NCBI GenBank assembly: GCA_035566015.1
Contig: DATMRS010000018.1
Location: 16,398-80,397, forward strand
Length of the DNA stretch: 64,000 bases
Direction of reading: 5' to 3'
DNA from: DATMRS01 sp035566015
Lineage (GTDB): Bacteria; Pseudomonadota; Alphaproteobacteria; Sphingomonadales; Sphingomonadaceae
The notes beneath the pieces are model-generated. The model was not told the DNA's origin. It made no database searches and saw only the letters and a program-made list of their open reading frames with translations. Position 1 is the stretch's first letter. Each line of letters opens with the position of its first letter. Made by a program: the position numbers and the translations under genes. This document shows positions 60,952 through 64,000 of the stretch, in pieces.

Positions 60952-62085
60952 TCACGGCGCGGTGGGCACCGCCGTCGGCAGGCGCGGCGTGCGGCCGATC
61001 AGGCGCTTCGACAGCCATTTGCGCGCGGGTTTCTCGACATAGCGATAGGTGAGCGTCGAGACGATCAGTGTCGCGCCCAGCAGCAGGAGCATCCAGACGA
61101 AGCGGAGCAGCAGCGGTGGCGCGTCGAGCCGGGCCGCGATCCTCGCCCAGAAAAAGCCGAGGATGACGATCAGGCAGACGTGATTCATGTAGATCGAATA
61201 GGAAATCTCGCCCAGAAAGCGGGCGGGCCGTGCGGTGAGCAGCGGCATGAGCGGCCCCTTGTCGCGCCACGTCGTCGCGACCATCAGGACGAAGGCGGGC
61301 ACCAGCGTGACGTCGGGCCAGGGCAGGGCGAGCCCCGCGACGATCATCGCCGCCGCGCCGATCTGGAGCAGCGCCAGCATACCGCCGCCGATCCGTCCGA
61401 TCGGCTCGCGCCAGTAGAAGAGCAGCATGCCGAGCGAGAAGCCGGCAAGGCAGCGTATCGGCGCCCAGCCCATGACGATGTCGAGGCTGCCGCCCGTCGC
61501 CGCGACCACGACATAGAAAGCAATTGCGAGGATCAGAAGCGCGCCGCGCGTCGCCCTGGGCGCAAGGGCATGCAGCGTGACGATCAGCGGGAACAGCAGA
61601 TAGGCGAACATCTCGGCGCTGATCGACCAGGAGGGAATGTTCCACGCCTCGATCTGCCCGAAATCCCAGGCGTGGAGCAGCGGCAGCGCGAGCAGAAGCG
61701 CCTTCATCGATTCGGGCCGCCACGGATCGGGCGCCAGCGCATGGCCGATCAGCGTCCCGCCAATCTGGAGAAGGACCGCGAACAATAGCAGGACGCCGAG
61801 CGTGAAGAGGTGAAGCGGATAGACGCGGGCGATACGCGCGCCAAGGAAGCGCCCCGCCTCGGCCGGGCTGAACGGCTTCGTCCGGCCCGCGCCCGCGGTG
61901 TAGCTGATGATGAAGCCGCTCAGCACGAAGAACAGGTCCACCCACAAATAGCCGCGCCGGAAGAAAAGCGTCGCCGTCTCGAAGGCGAAACGAGGGCCTG
62001 GGCCGAACTGGAGGTGATAGAAGACGACCAGCAGCGCCGCGATGCCCCTCAATCCGGTATGCGAGACGATGTGGCGAGGCGGCAT
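60952..62085 (-). CDS. Acyltransferase-3 family membrane protein (OafA type)
   Basis: 377 residues with about ten membrane helices. The start HTGLRGIAALLVVFYHL has the conserved Arg and His of acyltransferase-3, and GYLWVDLFFVLSGFIISYTA and RIARVYPLHLFTLGVLLLFA are also characteristic. The C-terminus ends in basic residues facing the cytoplasm. Members O-acetylate surface glycans, lipopolysaccharide or other exported molecules; no glycan genes are nearby, so the target is open. It is inserted between rph and hrcA. Confidence 0.88.
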   Translation of the reverse strand: MPPRHIVSHTGLRGIAALLVVFYHLQFGPGPRFAFETATLFFRRGYLWVDLFFVLSGFIISYTAGAGRTKPFSPAEAGRFLGARIARVYPLHLFTLGVLLLFAVLLQIGGTLIGHALAPDPWRPESMKALLLALPLLHAWDFGQIEAWNIPSWSISAEMFAYLLFPLIVTLHALAPRATRGALLILAIAFYVVVAATGGSLDIVMGWAPIRCLAGFSLGMLLFYWREPIGRIGGGMLALLQIGAAAMIVAGLALPWPDVTLVPAFVLMVATTWRDKGPLMPLLTARPARFLGEISYSIYMNHVCLIVILGFFWARIAARLDAPPLLLRFVWMLLLLGATLIVSTLTYRYVEKPARKWLSKRLIGRTPRLPTAVPTAP

Positions 62086-62135
62086 GAACGTCCCGGAAAG
62101 GAAGGGGCTGGAGCCGACAGCTTCTATCGAGCCGA

Positions 62136-62163
62136 TTGAGCCTCGGGAAGCGTGCGCCTACAT
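62136..62163 (+). promoter_or_regulatory. Possible sigma-70 type promoter for hrcA
   Basis: TTGAGC (62136-62141) and TACATT (62158-62163) are spaced 16 bases apart, ending 9 bases before ATG 62172. This would give an almost leaderless mRNA, consistent with the lack of a clear ribosome-binding site for hrcA. No CIRCE inverted repeat (TTAGCACTC-N9-GAGTGCTAA) is present here. Confidence 0.35.
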
Positions 62164-62171
62164 TCGTCCTC

Positions 62172-63215
62172 ATGATGAGCGCTCCCATTACGGAAATGTC
62201 CGCGCGCGCGCGCGATGTGTTCCGCGTCGTGGTCGAAAACTATCTGGGAACGGGCCAGCCCGTGGGATCGCGCACGATCTCCAAGCTTGCCGGTTTCAAC
62301 CTGTCGCCCGCCTCGATCCGCAACGTGATGCAGGATCTGGAGGAACTGGGCCTCCTCGCCGCGCCGCATACGTCGGCGGGGCGGATGCCGACCCATCTGG
62401 GCCTCAGGCTGTTCGTCGACGGCATGATGCAGGCGTCCGAGCCGAGCGCCGAGGAACGCGCCGCGATCGAGACGCAGATCAGCGCGGGCGGCCATATCGA
62501 GGATGCGCTGACGGCGGCGAGCACCGTGCTTTCGGGGCTGTCGTCCTGCGCGGGGATCGTACTGGTCCCGCGCCGGGAGCCGGTGCTCCGGCAATTCGGC
62601 TTCGTGCCGCTGTCGCGCGATCAGGCGGTGGCGGTGCTCGTCGGCGGCGACGGTTCGGTGGAGAATCGGGTGGTGAACCTGCCCGCCGGCATGTCGCCCT
62701 CGGCGTTGGCCGAAGCCGGAAATTATATCAGCGAGCGGCTGACCGGGCTGACGCTGGGCGATGCGCAGGAAAAGCTGCGTGCCGAAATAAGCGAAGGTCG
62801 GGCGGCGCTCGACGCGGCGGCGGCGGAGTTGATCGCCCGGGGCCTCGCCTCCTGGTCGCGCGACGGCGCGTCGCGGCCGGTCCTCATCGTGCGCGGACAG
62901 GCCAATCTGATCGATGCGAACGCCGCCGACGATCTTGAGCGCGTTCGCCAGTTGCTCGACGAGATAGAGGATAAGGAGGAAATCGGCCGCCTGCTCGAAA
63001 ATGCCCGCGTGGGGCAGGGGATGAAGATTTTCATCGGATCGGAAAACAAGCTGTTTTCGTTGTCCGGATCGTCGGTGATCGCCGCGCCCTATCATAATGG
63101 CAGCGGCCGGGTGGTGGGTGTCGTCGGCGTGATCGGGCCGACGCGGTTGAACTATGCCCGCGTCGTGCCCATGGTGGATTTCACGGCGCAAGCCCTGACG
63201 AGATTGATGGTATGA
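62172..63215 (+). CDS. hrcA: Heat-inducible transcription repressor HrcA
   Basis: About 347 residues from ATG 62172 (62175 also possible). Winged helix-turn-helix: VVENYLGTGQPVGSRTISKL and GFNLSPASIRNVMQDLEELG, then SAGRMPTHLGLRLFVDGMM. The C-terminal GAF-like domain ends GVVGVIGPTRLNYARVVPMV, the family closing motif. HrcA binds CIRCE sites to repress groESL or dnaK genes. It is coupled to grpE by ATGA overlap. There is no CIRCE in front of this operon, so it is probably not autoregulated from here. Confidence 0.96.
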   Translation: MMSAPITEMSARARDVFRVVVENYLGTGQPVGSRTISKLAGFNLSPASIRNVMQDLEELGLLAAPHTSAGRMPTHLGLRLFVDGMMQASEPSAEERAAIETQISAGGHIEDALTAASTVLSGLSSCAGIVLVPRREPVLRQFGFVPLSRDQAVAVLVGGDGSVENRVVNLPAGMSPSALAEAGNYISERLTGLTLGDAQEKLRAEISEGRAALDAAAAELIARGLASWSRDGASRPVLIVRGQANLIDANAADDLERVRQLLDEIEDKEEIGRLLENARVGQGMKIFIGSENKLFSLSGSSVIAAPYHNGSGRVVGVVGVIGPTRLNYARVVPMVDFTAQALTRLMV

Positions 63216-63802
63216 TCGCGACTGAAGAAACTGAAGGAAATGACGGCGTGACCGATAAAATGACCGGTGAAAATCCTGAGATCCCCGCGCCGGACGCGCA
63301 GGAGGATGACGGCCGGCCTTTCGCCAGGCTTGAGGAAGAGCTGGAGACGCTGAAGAACGAGGTGCTCTACGCGCAGGCCGAGACGCAGAATGTGCGCCGC
63401 CGGCTGGAACGCGAGAAGACCGAGGCATCGACCTATGCGATGACGGGTTTCGCGCGCGACATGCTGTCGGTGGCGGACAATCTCGCCCGTGCGCTTGCCG
63501 CCATCCCGCCCGAACGGCGCGAGGACGAGGGGCTGAAGGCCTTCGTCACCGGCATAGAGATGACCGCGCGCGAGCTTGAGACGGTGTTCCAGCGCAACGG
63601 CATCGTCAAGGTCGCGGCGATCGGCGAAAAGCTCGATCCCAACCGGCATCAGGCGATCATGGAAATGGAATCGGCCGACAGCGAGCCGGGAACGATCGTC
63701 CATGAGATGCAGCCCGGCTATATGATCAAGGACAGGCTGTTGCGCCCTGCGATGGTGGGTGTCGCCAAGGCGCCCGCCGCGAAGGTGGACGCGAGCGCGT
63801 GA
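63212..63802 (+). CDS. grpE: GrpE nucleotide-exchange factor
   Basis: 196 residues. An acidic N-terminal leader, a long coiled coil (RLEEELETLKNEVLYAQAET, then QNVRRRLEREKTEASTYAMT) and the C-terminal beta-wing with the GrpE signature IVKVAAIGEKLDPNRHQAIM and GYMIKDRLLRPAMVGVAK. It releases ADP from DnaK. ATG 63212 overlaps the hrcA stop; GTG 63248 is an in-frame alternative. dnaK is not in the window. Confidence 0.96.
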   Translation: MIATEETEGNDGVTDKMTGENPEIPAPDAQEDDGRPFARLEEELETLKNEVLYAQAETQNVRRRLEREKTEASTYAMTGFARDMLSVADNLARALAAIPPERREDEGLKAFVTGIEMTARELETVFQRNGIVKVAAIGEKLDPNRHQAIMEMESADSEPGTIVHEMQPGYMIKDRLLRPAMVGVAKAPAAKVDASA

Positions 63803-63824
63803 TTTAGGCTGGGTTTTGGACGCC

Positions 63825-63861
63825 GCCCCCACCCCAACCCCTCCCCTGAAGGGGAGGGGCT
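63825..63861 (+). repeat. Second copy of the 38-base palindromic repeat, after grpE
   Basis: A GCCCCCACCCC lead-in and arms CCCCTCCCC / GGGGAGGGG around TGAA (63838-63859) match the copy at 54320-54357 with a single-base length difference. It follows the grpE stop by 22 bases. The putative IS630-type element begins right at its 3' edge. Confidence 0.75.
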
Positions 63862-64000
63862 AGACTCGATTTCTGATTGATTGAATCGGAATGGGGATTT
63901 CCAAGCTGGGGGAGTTCTGATTCAACCTGCTGGCTGGGTAGGAGGCCAGCAGGGATGGCGAGACCCTATTCGAATGATCTGCGGGAGCGGGCGGCTGCGG
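63861..64000 (+). mobile_element. Left end of an IS630-type insertion sequence, cut by the window edge
   Basis: Base composition and content change at the TA dinucleotide (63861-63862), the target IS630-family elements duplicate. About 90 bases of non-coding sequence lead into a transposase start at 63955. The right end and inverted repeats are outside the window, so the boundary is inferred. A perfect stem CCTGCTGGC / GCCAGCAGG (63926-63953) lies just before the start codon. Confidence 0.6.
63955..64000 (+). CDS. IS630-family transposase, N-terminal fragment at the window edge
   Basis: Fifteen codons are visible: MARPYSNDLRERAAA, the usual N-terminus of IS630 transposases (start of the helix-turn-helix). 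The remainder is beyond the edge. The Shine-Dalgarno AGGAG (63940-63944) lies in the loop of a perfect 9-bp hairpin ending one base before the ATG. Confidence 0.7.
   Translation, partial: MARPYSNDLRERAAA

Noticed and set aside
62086..62171. CIRCE element before hrcA
   Set aside because: No inverted repeat resembling TTAGCACTC-N9-GAGTGCTAA is present in the interval.

Overview
The window looks like chromosomal DNA of a sphingomonad alphaproteobacterium (Sphingomonadales; genus not resolved). The support is high GC with strong GC3 bias, the gene order nuoA-N / birA / coaX / rnj / DUF1467, an atpHAGDC cluster without the Fo genes, hrcA-grpE next to rph-rdgB-hemW, TonB-dependent uptake tied to catabolic genes, and short intergenic palindromes scattered between operons. 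This is inference from sequence and gene order only; no database was searched.

Layout. (a) 1-10.6 kb: an accessory catabolic locus. It has a bicupin (cut by the left edge), an MFS carrier, an HSL-type esterase, an IclR regulator, two tandem LigI-like amidohydrolases, a carboxymuconolactone-decarboxylase-fold protein, a TonB-dependent receptor, a dihydroxyacetophenone-dioxygenase-like cupin and an NTF2/SnoaL-like protein. Several are divergently arranged and share a candidate operator. (b) 10.6-11.2 kb: about 600 bp of decayed genes, including a frameshifted C-terminal piece of a PQQ-dependent alcohol dehydrogenase. (c) 11.2-30.9 kb: efp and suhB, then the complete 14-gene complex I operon with a candidate Fur box upstream and an extra 53-residue membrane protein between nuoE and nuoF, followed by birA, coaX, RNase J and a DUF1467 protein. 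(d) 30.9-35.5 kb: a short RadC-like JAMM protein, an aldehyde dehydrogenase, glutathione peroxidase, a MarR regulator, ilvE and tRNA-Gln. (e) 35.5-38.3 kb: an island-like stretch with a two-domain AAA+ ATPase flanked by DNA with no recognisable genes. (f) 38.3-46.7 kb: DEAD-box helicase, UPF0178 protein, F1 ATP synthase genes (epsilon lacks its C-terminal domain) and ada. (g) 46.7-64 kb: priA, M61 peptidase, a transaldolase-like aldolase, lldD, DUF484-xerC, the rsmI / lpoA-like / yraN / gshB block, rph-rdgB-hemW, an acyltransferase, hrcA-grpE, and the left end of an IS630-type element cut by the right edge.

Most of the window is core metabolism and macromolecule handling. The best candidates for undescribed biology are the region (a) catabolic locus, whose substrate cannot be read from the sequence, and the orphan tandem AAA+ protein beside tRNA-Gln. 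Smaller items are the nuo-embedded micro-protein, the hairpins between cistrons of the nuo and atp operons, and a perfect hairpin that presents the Shine-Dalgarno of the IS630 transposase in its loop.
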